From the NCBI RefSeq assembly GCF_018613065.1, contig NZ_JAGGQW010000028.1, forward strand, positions 1-64,000: DNA of 64,000 nucleotides, read 5' to 3'. The notes beneath the pieces are model-generated. The model had not been told where the DNA came from. It was given only the letters and a program-made list of their open reading frames with translations, and did not search any database. This stretch comes from Bacillus sp. ISL-7. Its GTDB lineage: Bacteria > Bacillota > Bacilli > Bacillales_B > DSM-18226. Position 1 is the stretch's first letter. Each line of letters opens with the position of its first letter. A program made the translations under genes and the position numbers. Below, one piece after another: positions 9,550-20,800 of this stretch.

Positions 9550-11652
9550 ATGAATGGTTTACTCTGGGTCAACCTGATTGCATTTCTTGTTGTAACCGCT
9601 TACGCAGTCAGTCTGTTTGTGTATGTCGTCAAAACCCGAATTGAATTTATTAAACTCGGTAAAAAGGTTGAGTTTGATAACAATGTGAAAGAGCGGCTTC
9701 AAAAAATTTGGGTCAATGTGTTTGGCCAAAAGAAACTGCTGAAGGATAAGAAAAGCGGGATCATGCACGTCATGTTCTTCTACGGCTTTATTCTGGTCCA
9801 ATTTGGCGCGATTGATTTTATTATCAAAGGGATTAAACCTGGGGCACATTTGCCGCTTGGACCTCTTTATGCAGGGTTCACTTTTTTCCAAGAGCTTGTC
9901 ACACTGATGATCTTAGTGGCTGTCATTTGGGCTTTTTACCGCCGCTATGTGGAAAAATTAGTCCGCCTAAAGCGGAACTTTAAATCCGGTCTTGTCCTTA
10001 TATTTATTGGTGGTTTAATGCTTTCTGTTTTACTTGGCAACGGAATGAGTCTGATCTGGCATGGGGAAGAAGCTTCATGGACAGAACCGGTAGCCTCGCT
10101 GATTTCGCTGATCTTTTCAGGGATAAATGAAACCGCCTCCATTGTAATTTTTTACATTGCCTGGTGGGCGCACTTATTATTCTTGTTAACGTTCTTAGTG
10201 TATGTACCGCAGTCCAAACATGCTCACTTAATTGCTGGACCAGCGAATGTTTATTTTAATCGATTAGATAAACCAGGAAAGTTGAAAAAAGTTGATTTTG
10301 AAGATGAATCCCAAGAAACGTTTGGGGTTGGAAAAATAGAAGACTTTACGCAGCACCAAATGATCGATTTTTATGCATGTGTTGAATGCGGCCGCTGTAC
10401 GAATATGTGTCCGGCAACGGGAACTGGCAAAATGCTGTCACCGATGGACTTAATCGTCAAACTTCGTGACCACTTAACGAATCACGGTGCTGTGGTTACC
10501 TCGAAACAGCCGTGGGTGCCAACGATTGCATTTGCGAATACGAAGGGAAATCAACTGGCTCTTGCATCTGCAGGTCAAGGCGCACAGGAATCCGCTGCCG
10601 CATTAGCTTATAGCCCTAGTTTAATTGGCGATGTTATTACCGAAGAAGAAATTTGGGCATGTACAACGTGCCGGAATTGTGAAGACCAATGTCCAGTCAT
10701 GAATGAGCATGTCGATAAAATTATTGACCTGCGCCGTTATTTGGTTTTAACCGAAGGGAAATTGGATGCCGATGCCCAGCGTGCGATGACGAATATCGAA
10801 CGCCAAGGCAATCCATGGGGCTTGAACCGAAAGGAACGTGAAACTTGGCGTGAGGCCCGCGAAGATGTTCATGTGCCAACTGTGAAAGAGATGAATAAAG
10901 CCGGCGAAGAATTTGAATACCTTTTCTGGGTAGGCGCCATGGGCTCTTACGATAATCGCAGCCAAAAGATTGCCTTATCGTTTGCGAAGCTGCTGAACGA
11001 AGCAGGCGTGAAATTTGCGATTCTTGGCAACAAAGAGAAAAATTCTGGTGACACACCGCGCCGTCTCGGCAATGAATTCTTGTTCCAAGACCTGGCAGCG
11101 AAGAATATTGAGGAATTTGAAAAAGCAGAGGTCAAGAAAATCGTCACGATTGACCCGCATGCTTATAATATTTTCAAAAATGAATACCCTGATTTTGGCT
11201 TAACGGATGTCGAAGTGTTCCATCATACCGAGGTTTTATATGAGCTAGTTCGCGATGGCAAGCTTGTGCCGAAACATTCGGTTGATGAAACGATCACTTT
11301 CCATGATTCTTGTTACTTAGGCCGTTACAATGATGTCTATGATGCACCACGTGAGATTCTTAAATCTATTCCGGGCGTGAAGTTGATTGAAATGGAGCGG
11401 AACAGAGAGAAGGCGATGTGCTGTGGTGCTGGCGGCGGTTTGATGTGGATGGAGGAAGAAACCGGACACCGCATTAACGTGGCTAGAACCGAGCAGGCAC
11501 TTGCTGTTAATCCATCGGTGATCAGTTCAGGCTGTCCGTATTGCTTAACGATGCTGTCAGATGGTACGAAGGCAAAAGAAGTGGAAGAAAAGGTTTCGAC
11601 TTACGATGTGGCCGAGCTGCTTGAAAAAGCGGTTTGCGGGGAAGTCGCATAG
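9550..11652 (+). CDS. fadF: FadF-like (Fe-S) oxidoreductase for fatty acid oxidation
   Basis: Membrane-bound heterodisulfide reductase-type protein thought to pass electrons from acyl-CoA dehydrogenases to the quinone pool. The 700-residue protein has about five to six membrane helices in the first 230 residues. Two 4Fe-4S motifs follow: CVECGRCTNMCP near 277 and CTTCRNCEDQCP near 373. Two C-terminal CCG-type segments follow (SCYLGRYND ... AMCCGAGGG; SGCPYCLTM). Length and position match B. subtilis YwjF/FadF (705). It precedes the acyl-CoA dehydrogenase genes it would serve and is under a FadR-like operator. Confidence 0.92.
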   Translation: MNGLLWVNLIAFLVVTAYAVSLFVYVVKTRIEFIKLGKKVEFDNNVKERLQKIWVNVFGQKKLLKDKKSGIMHVMFFYGFILVQFGAIDFIIKGIKPGAHLPLGPLYAGFTFFQELVTLMILVAVIWAFYRRYVEKLVRLKRNFKSGLVLIFIGGLMLSVLLGNGMSLIWHGEEASWTEPVASLISLIFSGINETASIVIFYIAWWAHLLFLLTFLVYVPQSKHAHLIAGPANVYFNRLDKPGKLKKVDFEDESQETFGVGKIEDFTQHQMIDFYACVECGRCTNMCPATGTGKMLSPMDLIVKLRDHLTNHGAVVTSKQPWVPTIAFANTKGNQLALASAGQGAQESAAALAYSPSLIGDVITEEEIWACTTCRNCEDQCPVMNEHVDKIIDLRRYLVLTEGKLDADAQRAMTNIERQGNPWGLNRKERETWREAREDVHVPTVKEMNKAGEEFEYLFWVGAMGSYDNRSQKIALSFAKLLNEAGVKFAILGNKEKNSGDTPRRLGNEFLFQDLAAKNIEEFEKAEVKKIVTIDPHAYNIFKNEYPDFGLTDVEVFHHTEVLYELVRDGKLVPKHSVDETITFHDSCYLGRYNDVYDAPREILKSIPGVKLIEMERNREKAMCCGAGGGLMWMEEETGHRINVARTEQALAVNPSVISSGCPYCLTMLSDGTKAKEVEEKVSTYDVAELLEKAVCGEVA

Positions 11653-11661
11653 TTTTTATGG

Positions 11662-11748
11662 GAGAGCAGAGGTTCGATTTGTTTACATATTCATAAAATT
11701 TTAAAAATTTTGTGGAAAACATTTCAACTTCTGCTCTTTTTTATGTAG
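11662..11748 (+). terminator. Long-loop terminator after fadF
   Basis: GAGCAGAGGTT and AACTTCTGCTC pair across an AT-rich loop, followed by TTTTTTATG. It separates fadF from the thiolase gene. Confidence 0.65.
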
Positions 11749-11829
11749 AATATAGTATGTAGATAAAAACGCTTACATTAACATTTTTTAAAAAAAGCAG
11801 GAGCCTGCGTTTCTTTTTTGGTTCCTAAT

Positions 11830-11847
11830 CGAGCGAGCGTTCAGTCG
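11830..11847 (+). promoter_or_regulatory. Possible weak FadR/TetR-type operator before the thiolase gene
   Basis: CGAGCGA-GCGT-TCAGTCG has the 7-4-7 layout of the FadR box with 9 of 14 arm matches. A further half site, TGACTGA, lies at about 11872. Sequence inspection only. Confidence 0.3.
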
Positions 11848-11904
11848 CCGCGATTTTTTATACAAAAGTTTGACTGAATATTAAGAAAAGGGAGAGTGTT
11901 TTGA

Positions 11905-13092
11905 ATGGGAAGAACGGTCATTTTAAGCGGGGTTAGAACGCCTTTTGGAAAATTAGGGGGAACATTAAGCAGCTTGACTGCCTCCCAACTAGGGGGAATT
12001 GCTGTAAAAGAAGCATTGGTTCGTGCAGATGTGAAGCCTGGAGACGTACAGGAAGTCATTCTTGGAACCGTTTTACAAGGGGGCCAGGGGCAGATTCCAT
12101 CGCGCCAAGCAGCGCACCATGCCGGATTGCCGTGGGAAGTGAAAACCGAAACAATCAATAAGGTTTGTGCGTCTGGGATGCGCAGTGTCTCCTTGGCAGA
12201 CCAAATCATTCGCGCTGGCGATGAAGAAGTGATTGTTGCAGGCGGAATGGAATCGATGAGCAATGCACCATATGTTTTACCAAAAGCACGCTGGGGCTTC
12301 CGAATGGGTGACGCACAGGTCAAAGATTTAATGATTCTTGACGGGTTAACCTGCAGCTTTACCGGTGCTCACATGGGCACATACGGCAACGTATCGGCTG
12401 CCGATATGGAAATTAGCCGGGAAGCACAGGACGAGTGGGCATTGCGAAGCCACAAGCGCGCGGTTGCCGCAATCGAGAGTGGAAAATTTACGGAAGAAAT
12501 CGTATCGGTTGAGGTTCCACAACGAAAGGGTGCGCCACTTGTTGTCGAGAATGATGAATCACCGCGTAAAGACACATCGATTGAACGGTTAGCTAAATTA
12601 GCACCGGTATTTAATTCAACCGGTACGATTACAGCTGGAAATGCCCCTGGAGTCAACGACGGAGCAGCAGCCCTCGTGTTAATGAGTGAAGAGCGTGCAA
12701 TTCGTGAAGGCAGGCAGGCGGAAGCGGTGATTGTCGGCCATACGGCGGTCGCTGTGGAAGCAAAGGATTTCCCGAAAACACCAGGACTTGTAATTAATGA
12801 GCTGTTACGAAAAACAGGGAAAACGTTGGCGGAAATAGATTTATTTGAAATCAATGAAGCCTTCGCTGCGGTTGCTTTAGTGAGCGGGAAAATTGCTGGT
12901 CTTGATCTAGAAAAAGTCAATGTCAATGGCGGTGCGGTTGCCTTAGGTCATCCGATTGGTGCCAGTGGGGCGCGCATTATCCTTACGTTAATGCACGAAT
13001 TAAAGCGCCGCGGCGGCGGAATTGGGATTGCGGCGATTTGCAGCGGCGGCGGCCAAGGGGATGCCGTAATGATCGAGGTTCCAAAGGGCTGA
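11905..13092 (+). CDS. Acetyl-CoA C-acyltransferase (thiolase, MmgA-like)
   Basis: Last step of beta-oxidation: thiolytic cleavage of 3-ketoacyl-CoA, or acetoacetyl-CoA formation in reverse. The 395-residue thiolase has nucleophile C88 (NKVCASGMR), the GGMESMSN signature, [17 protein letters not shown] with the catalytic His, and the second Cys in [10 protein letters not shown]. It closely resembles B. subtilis MmgA. The ATG follows AAAAGGGAGAG. Downstream dehydrogenases supply its substrate. Whether its physiological direction is degradation or acetoacetyl-CoA synthesis cannot be told from sequence. Confidence 0.93.
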   Translation: MGRTVILSGVRTPFGKLGGTLSSLTASQLGGIAVKEALVRADVKPGDVQEVILGTVLQGGQGQIPSRQAAHHAGLPWEVKTETINKVCASGMRSVSLADQIIRAGDEEVIVAGGMESMSNAPYVLPKARWGFRMGDAQVKDLMILDGLTCSFTGAHMGTYGNVSAADMEISREAQDEWALRSHKRAVAAIESGKFTEEIVSVEVPQRKGAPLVVENDESPRKDTSIERLAKLAPVFNSTGTITAGNAPGVNDGAAALVLMSEERAIREGRQAEAVIVGHTAVAVEAKDFPKTPGLVINELLRKTGKTLAEIDLFEINEAFAAVALVSGKIAGLDLEKVNVNGGAVALGHPIGASGARIILTLMHELKRRGGGIGIAAICSGGGQGDAVMIEVPKG

Positions 13093-13194
13093 TCTCTTGG
13101 GTGAGATTTTAATGAATTAATCGGAGTCGTGTTCAACGGAGGGTTCCTAAGAGCTAACTTTCAGAGTGGTTTTTTTCCAAGTAATGTCTAATTG

Positions 13195-13420
13195 CACAAA
13201 ACAGTAGAATTTTGGCACAAAACCATTTGAAAATGGCACAAAACTATCGGGAAATGACACAAAACCTGGAATAGCACAAAACACCAAGAAGCACGCACAA
13301 AACTCCTGAGATGACTCGAAAAGCTTATTTAAAAAAAACAAAACACCTGAGATGGCACAAAAGCTTGTTTGAAAAAACACAAAACCTAAGATGGCTCAAA
13401 AGTACTCTTAAATTAATACA
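13195..13420. repeat. Phased array of the word CACAAAAC
   Basis: CACAAAAC copies start at 13195, 13216, 13237, 13258, 13275 and 13296 (spacings 21, 21, 21, 17, 21), with degenerate copies to about 13420. Spacers often end in GAAATGG. It fills the thiolase-hbd spacer. A hairpin GGTCGGA...TCCGGCC follows at 13459-13477. Related arrays are at 24170 and 43893. Confidence 0.85.
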
Positions 13421-13496
13421 AAACCGATGTAAAAATAGACAAAAACATAAAAAATCTAGGTCGGACTTGTTCCGGCCTTACTTCGGAGGGGAAAAA

Positions 13497-14348
13497 ATGA
13501 AGATTTCAAAGCTTATGGTGATCGGTGCAGGACAAATGGGCTCAGGGATTGCTCAAGTTTGTGCCCAGGCGGGATACACGGTCATCTTAAATGATCTAAA
13601 ACCGGAATTTGTGGAACGCGGCTTAGCAGGGATCAATAAAATACTTAAACGGAACGTTGATAAAGGGCGCCTGACTGAAGAGCAAAAACAGAAAGTTCTC
13701 TGCAACATCACCACTTCCACCGACCTAAATGATGCCAGTGACGTCGACCTCGTCATCGAAGCAGCCGTTGAAAATATGGACATCAAAACAAAAATCTTTG
13801 CCCAACTCGATGACATTACCCCAGCACATTCAATACTAGCGAGCAATACCTCATCACTGCCAATCACCGAAATTGCGGCGGCAACCAAGCGCCCGGAAAA
13901 GGTCATCGGCATGCACTTCATGAACCCGGTTCCGGTCATGAAGCTCGTCGAAATCATCCGCGGCCTCGCGACTGCCGACGAAGTGTACCAAGTTATTGAA
14001 GATATGACAAAAACCTTAAGCAAGGTACCGGTTGAAGTCAATGATTTTCCTGGTTTTGTCTCAAACCGGATTCTGATGCCAATGATCAACGAAGCGATTT
14101 ACACGCTTTATGAGGGCGTGGCTACGAAGGAAGCGATCGACGAAGTCATGAAGCTCGGCATGAACCACCCCATGGGGCCGTTAACCTTGGCCGATTTTAT
14201 CGGCTTAGATACATGTCTGTATATTATGGAAACGCTTCACCAAGGTTTTGGCGACGACAAATACCGTCCCTGCCCGCTCCTCCGTAAATATGTGAAAGCA
14301 GGCTGGCTCGGTAAGAAAACAGGACGCGGTTTTTATACGTATGAATAA
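13497..14348 (+). CDS. hbd: 3-hydroxybutyryl/3-hydroxyacyl-CoA dehydrogenase (MmgB-like)
   Basis: NAD-dependent oxidation of 3-hydroxyacyl-CoA to 3-ketoacyl-CoA. The 283-residue protein has a Rossmann start, [14 protein letters not shown]; the family motif [16 protein letters not shown] with the catalytic His; [12 protein letters not shown]; and C-terminal [17 protein letters not shown] [18 protein letters not shown] 13497 follows GGAGGGGAAAAA. A longer upstream reading exists in frame but is only translated CACAAAAC repeat, so it is rejected. B. subtilis MmgB is similar in size (287). Confidence 0.93.
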   Translation: MKISKLMVIGAGQMGSGIAQVCAQAGYTVILNDLKPEFVERGLAGINKILKRNVDKGRLTEEQKQKVLCNITTSTDLNDASDVDLVIEAAVENMDIKTKIFAQLDDITPAHSILASNTSSLPITEIAAATKRPEKVIGMHFMNPVPVMKLVEIIRGLATADEVYQVIEDMTKTLSKVPVEVNDFPGFVSNRILMPMINEAIYTLYEGVATKEAIDEVMKLGMNHPMGPLTLADFIGLDTCLYIMETLHQGFGDDKYRPCPLLRKYVKAGWLGKKTGRGFYTYE

Positions 14349-14426
14349 ACACAGCATTTCTTCGAAAAAGGGGTCGTGATGATGATGAGTACCACGATAT
14401 TACATTCCTCCAAAGGGGAGACCACC

Positions 14427-15557
14427 ATGAATCTGTCATTCACCGAAGAACAAGAAATGATGCGTAAAATGGTTCGCGATTTTGCCAACAGCGAAATTGC
14501 ACCGTTTATTGAAAAGATGGAAAGAGGCGAATTCCCGCGCGAAATCCTTCGCAAAATGGGCGAACTTGGCCTGATGGGGATTCCTGTACCTGAAAAATAC
14601 GGTGGAGCCGCGATGGACTTCACCTCCTATATCCTAGCGATTAATGAGCTTTCAAAGGTAAGTGCGACGGTGGGAGTGATTCTATCAGTCCATACCTCGG
14701 TCTGCACCAACCCGATTCTCTATTTTGGCTCAGAAGAACAGAAAATGAAGTATGTGCCGAAGCTTGCTTCAGGGGAGTACCTTGGTGCGTTTTGCTTAAC
14801 CGAGCCAAGTTCAGGTTCCGATGCCGCGAGCTTAAAATCTCGTGCGGTTAAGAAGGGTGATCATTACGTCATCAACGGCTCAAAGGTGTTCATTACGAAC
14901 GGCGGCGAGGCCGATGTTTATATTGTTTTTGCGAAAACGAATCCGGAACAAGGCAGCAAGGGAATTTCTGCGTTTATTGTTGAAAAAAATACCCCGGGCT
15001 TTGTCGTCGGTAAGGATGAGAAGAAAATGGGCTTGCATGGTTCGAGAACTGTCCAGCTCACGTTCGAGGACATGCAAGTTCCAGCAGAAAACCTTCTCGG
15101 GGCAGAAGGAGAGGGCTTTAAAATCGCGATGGCGAACCTTGATGTCGGCCGTATTGGGATTGCTACCCAAGCACTAGGGATTGCCGAGGCCGCACTGTCA
15201 GCCGCAACCACCTATGCTGGGGACCGCCAGCAATTTGGCAAGCCGATCGCCCGCCAACAAGGGATTGGTTTCAAACTAGCCGACATGGCGACAAGTGTCG
15301 AAGCGGCAAAACTATTAGTCTATCGGGCTGCTTATTTACGAACTCATGGGTTGAAATGTACATTGGAGGCGTCGATAGCGAAACTGTTCGCGACCAAAAC
15401 AGCGGTCGAGGTAACAACCGAAGCGATCCAAGTATTTGGCGGTTACGGCTATACCGAAGATTATCCGGTTGAACGCTATTTCCGTGACGCGAAAATAACC
15501 GAAATTTATGAAGGCACGAGTGAAATTCAACGGATTGTGATTAGTAAACATCTTTAA
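14427..15557 (+). CDS. Acyl-CoA dehydrogenase (short/branched chain type)
   Basis: FAD-dependent alpha,beta-dehydrogenation of acyl-CoA, passing electrons to ETF and probably FadF. The 376-residue protein has [50 protein letters not shown] and the catalytic Glu in [12 protein letters not shown] 14427 lies 6 nt after AAAGGGGAG; upstream ATGs in the same frame (14376 onward) lack this. It is a paralogue of acdA directly downstream, and the pair may differ in chain length. Substrate (butyryl-, isobutyryl- or longer) is not resolved. Confidence 0.92.
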   Translation: MNLSFTEEQEMMRKMVRDFANSEIAPFIEKMERGEFPREILRKMGELGLMGIPVPEKYGGAAMDFTSYILAINELSKVSATVGVILSVHTSVCTNPILYFGSEEQKMKYVPKLASGEYLGAFCLTEPSSGSDAASLKSRAVKKGDHYVINGSKVFITNGGEADVYIVFAKTNPEQGSKGISAFIVEKNTPGFVVGKDEKKMGLHGSRTVQLTFEDMQVPAENLLGAEGEGFKIAMANLDVGRIGIATQALGIAEAALSAATTYAGDRQQFGKPIARQQGIGFKLADMATSVEAAKLLVYRAAYLRTHGLKCTLEASIAKLFATKTAVEVTTEAIQVFGGYGYTEDYPVERYFRDAKITEIYEGTSEIQRIVISKHL

Positions 15558-15708
15558 AGAAAAGCGGAGGCGCCCGTTTAGCGGCGTATGGACTGGAGCC
15601 CTTTGACTGAGATAAAGGAAACACGGAGAGCGTAAGCGATCCGATGTTGACTTATCGTAGGGAAAAGGGCGAAGTACACTAGCCGTTGGGCGCCGGAGCT
15701 AGACAGTA
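15558..15708. repeat. Full-length GGCGCC...GGAGCTAGAC Bacillaceae intergenic repeat
   Basis: A GC-rich 150-bp block starts AAAGCGGAGGCGCCCGTTTA and ends GTTGGGCGCCGGAGCTAGAC, with GGCGCC at both ends and a central GAGATAAAGGAAACACGG. I recognise this sequence type as a very common intergenic repeat of Bacillus relatives; it has no open reading frame of note. Shortened copies lie at 4331, 21466, 28251 and 40300. Confidence 0.75.
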
Positions 15709-15764
15709 ATCTGAGTTCAAATCTTAATCTTTTAATATATATTCATCCACTAGGGGGACTTGAA

Positions 15765-16904
15765 ATGAACTTTAAACTTTCTGAAGAACATGAAATGATC
15801 CGGAAAATGGTACGGGATTTTGCGCGCAATGAAGTAGCACCGACAGCCGCAGAGCGGGACGAGGAAGAGCGCTTTGACCGCGAGATTTTTGACAAAATGG
15901 CGGAGCTTGGTTTAACCGGGATTCCGTGGCCGGAAGAATACGGCGGGATTGGCAGCGATTATCTTGCTTACTGTATTGCCGTTGAAGAACTGTCCCGCGT
16001 CGACGCATCGACAGGCGTGATGCTCTCCGCCCATACGTCTCTAGCCGGCTGGCCGATTTACAAATTTGGCAGTGAGGAGCAAAAGCAAACCTATCTGCGC
16101 CCAATGGCAGAAGGAACCAAAATTGGCGCGTACGGCTTAACAGAGCCTGGCAGCGGTTCGGATGCAGGCGGGATGAGAACAACCGCACGTCTAGAAGGAG
16201 ATCACTATGTACTTAATGGTTCGAAAATCTTCATTACAAACGGCGGCGTGGCCGACATTTATGTCGTGTTTGCACTAACCGATCCAACAAGTAAACAAAG
16301 AGGAACGACCGCGTTTATTATCGAGAGCGACTTCCCAGGCTTCTCGGTTGGAAAAAAAGAAAAGAAACTCGGCATTCGTTCCTCACCAACAACAGAAATT
16401 ATTTTTGAAGATTGCAAGGTTCCTGTTGCCAATCGACTCGGCGCAGAAGGCGAAGGCTTTAAAATTGCCATGCAGACGCTTGATGGCGGCCGCAACGGCA
16501 TCGCTGCGCAAGCCGTGGGAATTGCTCAAGGGGCGCTCGATGCTGCAGTGGATTATGCAAAGGAACGCCATCAATTTGGAAAACCAATCGTCGCCAATCA
16601 AGGAATCGGCTTTAAGCTGGCGGATATGGCAACCGGGATTGAGGCATCGAGATTATTAACTTATCAAGCGGCATGGCTGGAGTCACAAGGTCTGCCTTAC
16701 GGCAAGGAGTCAGCGATGTCCAAGTTATTTGCTGGCGATACAGCGATGAAGGTAACAACCGAAGCCGTACAAGTTTTTGGCGGGTATGGCTATACAAAGG
16801 ATTATCCTGTTGAGCGATTTATGCGTGATGCAAAAATCACGCAGATTTACGAGGGAACACAAGAAATTCAACGCCTCGTTATCTCACGGATGATCACGAA
16901 ATAA
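15765..16904 (+). CDS. acdA: Acyl-CoA dehydrogenase AcdA
   Basis: FAD acyl-CoA dehydrogenase, 379 residues, the same length as B. subtilis AcdA and very similar throughout: [37 protein letters not shown] at the N-terminus, [32 protein letters not shown], and catalytic Glu in [14 protein letters not shown]. The ATG follows AGGGGGACTTGAA. In B. subtilis acdA also sits between fadF and rpoE. The TetR-family gene begins 12 nt after its stop, so the two are probably cotranscribed. Confidence 0.94.
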   Translation: MNFKLSEEHEMIRKMVRDFARNEVAPTAAERDEEERFDREIFDKMAELGLTGIPWPEEYGGIGSDYLAYCIAVEELSRVDASTGVMLSAHTSLAGWPIYKFGSEEQKQTYLRPMAEGTKIGAYGLTEPGSGSDAGGMRTTARLEGDHYVLNGSKIFITNGGVADIYVVFALTDPTSKQRGTTAFIIESDFPGFSVGKKEKKLGIRSSPTTEIIFEDCKVPVANRLGAEGEGFKIAMQTLDGGRNGIAAQAVGIAQGALDAAVDYAKERHQFGKPIVANQGIGFKLADMATGIEASRLLTYQAAWLESQGLPYGKESAMSKLFAGDTAMKVTTEAVQVFGGYGYTKDYPVERFMRDAKITQIYEGTQEIQRLVISRMITK

Positions 16905-16916
16905 GGCGGTTAGAGC

Positions 16917-17558
16917 ATGATGAAAAAGCGGGAAGTACTAGCTTCAGTAAAGGATGAACGCCTGGTTCAAAAAAGGCGTGATCAAATGATCAAAGGGGCC
17001 GTCAGCCTTTTTAAGGAAAAGGGATTTCATCGGACGACGACAAGGGAAATCGCGAAAGCGGCCGGTTTTAGCATCGGGACACTTTATGAATACATCCGTT
17101 CCAAGGAAGACGTCCTTTATCTCGTGTGCGACAGAATCTATGATCATGTTCGCGAGCGCCTCGAGCAGGATCTCGAGCAGAAAAAAGGCACGCTTTTGAG
17201 CCTGAAGATGGGGGTCCGGCATTATTTCCGAGTGATTGATGAGATGCAGGATGAGGTTCTTGTCATGTATCAAGAAGCCAAATCGCTGACGAAGGATGCC
17301 CTTCCCTATGTGCTGAAAAAAGAAATGGAAATGGCGGCGATGTTTGAGAGCTTGATCACAAGGTGCGTCGACAATGGCGAGCTGCAGTTATCAGAAAAGC
17401 AGATCGAATTGATTTCCCATAACATTATTGTCGAGGGCCAAATGTGGGCGTTCCGCCGCTGGGCGCTGCAAAAATTATATACACTTGATGAATACATTGA
17501 ACTCCAAACCGATCAATTGTTTAACGGCATTCATTCGTCCACACAAGCAAGCTCGTAA
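16917..17558 (+). CDS. TetR/AcrR family transcriptional regulator
   Basis: 213-residue regulator with an N-terminal helix-turn-helix (about 22-68) that contains KEKGFHRTTTREIAKAAGFSIGTLYEYIRSKEDVL, followed by a helical ligand-binding domain. The position between acdA and icmF suggests it controls the local acyl-CoA genes with a CoA-type effector; this is inference. It is not obviously FadR itself. ATG 16917 and ATG 16920 are both possible and the SD is weak, consistent with coupling to acdA. It is followed by a GC-rich inverted repeat element. Confidence 0.88.
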   Translation: MMKKREVLASVKDERLVQKRRDQMIKGAVSLFKEKGFHRTTTREIAKAAGFSIGTLYEYIRSKEDVLYLVCDRIYDHVRERLEQDLEQKKGTLLSLKMGVRHYFRVIDEMQDEVLVMYQEAKSLTKDALPYVLKKEMEMAAMFESLITRCVDNGELQLSEKQIELISHNIIVEGQMWAFRRWALQKLYTLDEYIELQTDQLFNGIHSSTQASS

Positions 17559-17593
17559 TGCTAGACGTATGGCGAACAGTGAATGGAGTTCAT

Positions 17594-17789
17594 TTTTATA
17601 AAAAAGGCTATGTTAAAAGTGCTCTCTATGTTGATTGGAGTGGAAGGCGCGAAGACTCCTGCGGGAGGACGGGGCAGGGGAAACCCCACAGATGCTTAGC
17701 GCCGAGGAGGCTCCCCGGACCGCCCGAGGAAAGCGAAGCGCCTGGAACGGAAATCAACAGCCAAGTTTAACGGAGCCTTTTATAAAAAA
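17594..17789. mobile_element. Palindromic MITE-like/REP-like element upstream of icmF
   Basis: Outer arms TTTTATAAAAAAGGCTATGT and the facing TTTAACGGAGCCTTTTATAA (with further A/T) are inverted copies. Inner arms TGTTGATTGGAG (17629) and CGGAAATCAACA (to 17759) also face each other around a GC-rich core. The core contains GACTCCTGCGGGAGG and CCGAGGAGGCTCC. I recognise the core as a widespread Bacillaceae repeat. It has no coding capacity, and an internally deleted relative is at about 60766-60860. Confidence 0.7.
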
Positions 17790-17800
17790 GGGGGAGAACT

Positions 17801-20800
17801 ATGGGAAATTATCAGCCGAAGCATCATATTCGCTTTGTCACGGCTTCGAGTTTGTTTGACGGTCATGATGCTTCTATTAATATTATGAGGCGTATTCTTC
17901 AGGCAAGCGGGGCCGAGGTCATTCATCTTGGCCATAATCGCTCGGTTGAGGAGGTTGTGAACGCGGCGATTCAGGAGGATGTGCAGGGGATTGCGATTTC
18001 TTCGTATCAAGGCGGGCATGTTGAATACTTTAAATATATGTACGATTTACTGAAGGAAAAAGGGGCGCCGAACATCCGCATTTATGGCGGCGGCGGCGGT
18101 GTGATTATCCCTCGGGAAATAAATGAGCTGCATGAGTACGGGATTGCGTGGATTTTTTCACCGGAAGATGGCCGGAAGTTAGGGCTTCAAGGGATGATTG
18201 ACCGGATGCTGGAGGAGTGCGATTTTGCGACGGTTCCGCTGGATGCGGCCGAACAAATGGAGAAGCTTCCGACGGGTGATGTGAATGCAGTGGCGAAGTT
18301 GATTACCTTGGCAGAGCTTCATGTTGATAAACGGAACGAGGCAGCGGCAACGGTTGAGCAGGTGCTTGACCAAGTAAAGTCACTGGAGAAGCAGATTCCA
18401 GTTGTCGGGATCACGGGTACGGGCGGTGCGGGAAAAAGTTCCTTGACCGATGAATTGATCCGCCGCTTTATTAATGAATTGCCGGATAAAAAGGTGGCGA
18501 TTCTGTCGGTGGATCCAACCAAGCAAAAGACGGGCGGTGCGCTGTTAGGGGACCGGATCCGTATGAATGCGATTTTTTCGCCGAATGTGTATATGCGCAG
18601 TCTGGCCACAAGACATTCGAAAAGTGAATTATCACTGGCGATCAGCGATGCGGTTGCCGTCACGAAGGCTGCTGGCTTTGACCTCGTGATTGTCGAAACG
18701 AGCGGGATTGGCCAGGGGGATGCGGAAATCACGGAGATTTGCGATGTTTCCTTGTACGTGATGACGAGTGAATTTGGAGCGCCGTCCCAGCTTGAAAAGA
18801 TTGATATGATTGATTTTGCTGACCTGATTGTCATTAATAAGTTTGAGCGCAAGGGCTCGGAGGATGCAAGGCGTCAGGTACAAAAGCAGTATCAGCGGAG
18901 CCATATGCTGTTTGAAAAAGACATCGATGATATGCCGGTTTATGGAACGATTGCGAGCCAGTTCAATGACCTGGGCACGAATGCATTGTTCGCGGCCTTG
19001 ATTGAAAAAATTAATGACAAAATGGGCACTGGCTGGGTGACTTCTTTTAGTAAAAATGCCCTTGTGGAGAAGCAAAATGTGATTATCCCAACCGACCGTC
19101 GTTATTATTTACGTGAAATATCTGAAACGGTGCGCGGTTATCATAAGAAAGCCGAAGAACAGGCGAATATTGCCCGGAAGTTATTCCAGTTAGAAGGGGC
19201 GATCGAAGCGGTAAGCGATGCGGCGGTGATTGCTGCTTTAGAAGCGGTGAAGCAAGAAACCGAGGCGCGTCTGACACCAGAATCACGGAAAATTCTTGAT
19301 TCGTGGGCACAGACAAAGGCGGCCTATTCTGGCGATAAGTTTGTGACGAGGATTCGTGATAAAGAGATTATCACGGTGTTAAAAACGAAAAGCCTTTCAG
19401 GGCTCGACATTCCGAAAGTGGTGCTGCCGAGGTATAAGGATTATGGTGAAATTCTGCGCTGGGTCTACCAGGAAAATGTGCCGGGTTCGTTCCCGTATAC
19501 GGCGGGGGTATTCCCGTTCAAGCGTGAGGGGGAAGATCCGAAACGGCAGTTTGCTGGCGAAGGGACACCGGAGCGGACGAATCGCCGCTTCCATTATTTA
19601 TCGAAGGATGATGAGGCGAAACGGTTAAGTACCGCGTTTGACTCCGTGACATTGTACGGTGAAGATCCGGATTACCGTCCGGATATTTTCGGGAAGATCG
19701 GGGAAAGCGGTGTCAGTGTTTGTACGTTAGATGATATGAAAAAGCTATATGACGGCTTTGACTTGTGCCATCCGTCGACATCAGTTTCGATGACCATTAA
19801 TGGACCAGCACCGATCATTTTAGCGATGTTTATGAATACCGCGATTGATCAACAGGTGCAGCGGAAGGAAGCGGAACTTGGCCGCGTGTTAACCGTTGAA
19901 GAGTTTGCGGAGGTACGGGCTTATACGTTACGGACGGTGCGCGGGACGGTTCAGGCCGATATATTAAAAGAAGATCAGGGCCAAAATACATGTATTTTTT
20001 CAACCGAGTTTGCTCTAAGGATGATGGGCGATATTCAGCAATATTTCATCGAACACCTAGTCCGCAATTATTATTCAGTGTCAATTTCGGGCTATCATAT
20101 TGCGGAAGCCGGTGCGAATCCGATTTCGCAGCTGGCGTTTACATTGTCAAATGGGTTTACGTATGTGGAATACTATTTAAGCCGCGGCATGAATATTGAT
20201 GATTTTGCCCCGAACTTGTCGTTCTTTTTCTCGAATGGATTGGATCCAGAATATACGGTGATTGGCCGTGTCGCACGACGAATTTGGGCAACGGTGATGC
20301 GCAATAAATACGGCGCCAACGAGCGCAGCCAAAAATTAAAGTATCATGTTCAGACGTCTGGCCGTTCGCTCCATGCCCAGGAAATTGACTTTAATGATAT
20401 CCGGACGACACTGCAGGCATTAATGGCCCTGCAGGATAATTGTAATTCGCTCCATACAAATGCGTATGATGAAGCCATTACGACGCCAACGGAAGAATCG
20501 GTGCGCCGGGCGATGGCGATTCAGATGATTATTACCAAAGAACATGGTTTAGCGAAAAATGAAAATCCGTTGCAAGGTTCATTTATTGTCGAGGAGCTGA
20601 CGGATCTCGTCGAGGAAGCGGTCCTACAAGAGTTTGAGCGTTTGAATGACCGCGGCGGTGTGCTTGGTTCGATGGAAACACAGTATCAGCGCGGTAAAAT
20701 TCAAGATGAATCGATGTACTATGAAATGAAAAAGCATACCGGCGAATTACCGATTATTGGCGTGAATACGTATTTGAACCCGAATCCTCCGTCAGCGGAA

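Noticed and set aside
13147..13380. 77-codon minus-strand open frame with repeated FCAI/FVPF heptads
   Set aside because: It is the translation of the 21-bp CACAAAAC array; 21 is divisible by 3, so frames stay open. No ribosome binding site, and similar frames appear in every such array.
13311..13496. 62-codon N-terminal extension of the hbd gene
   Set aside because: Composed of CACAAAAC repeat; a proper SD and the family start are at 13497.
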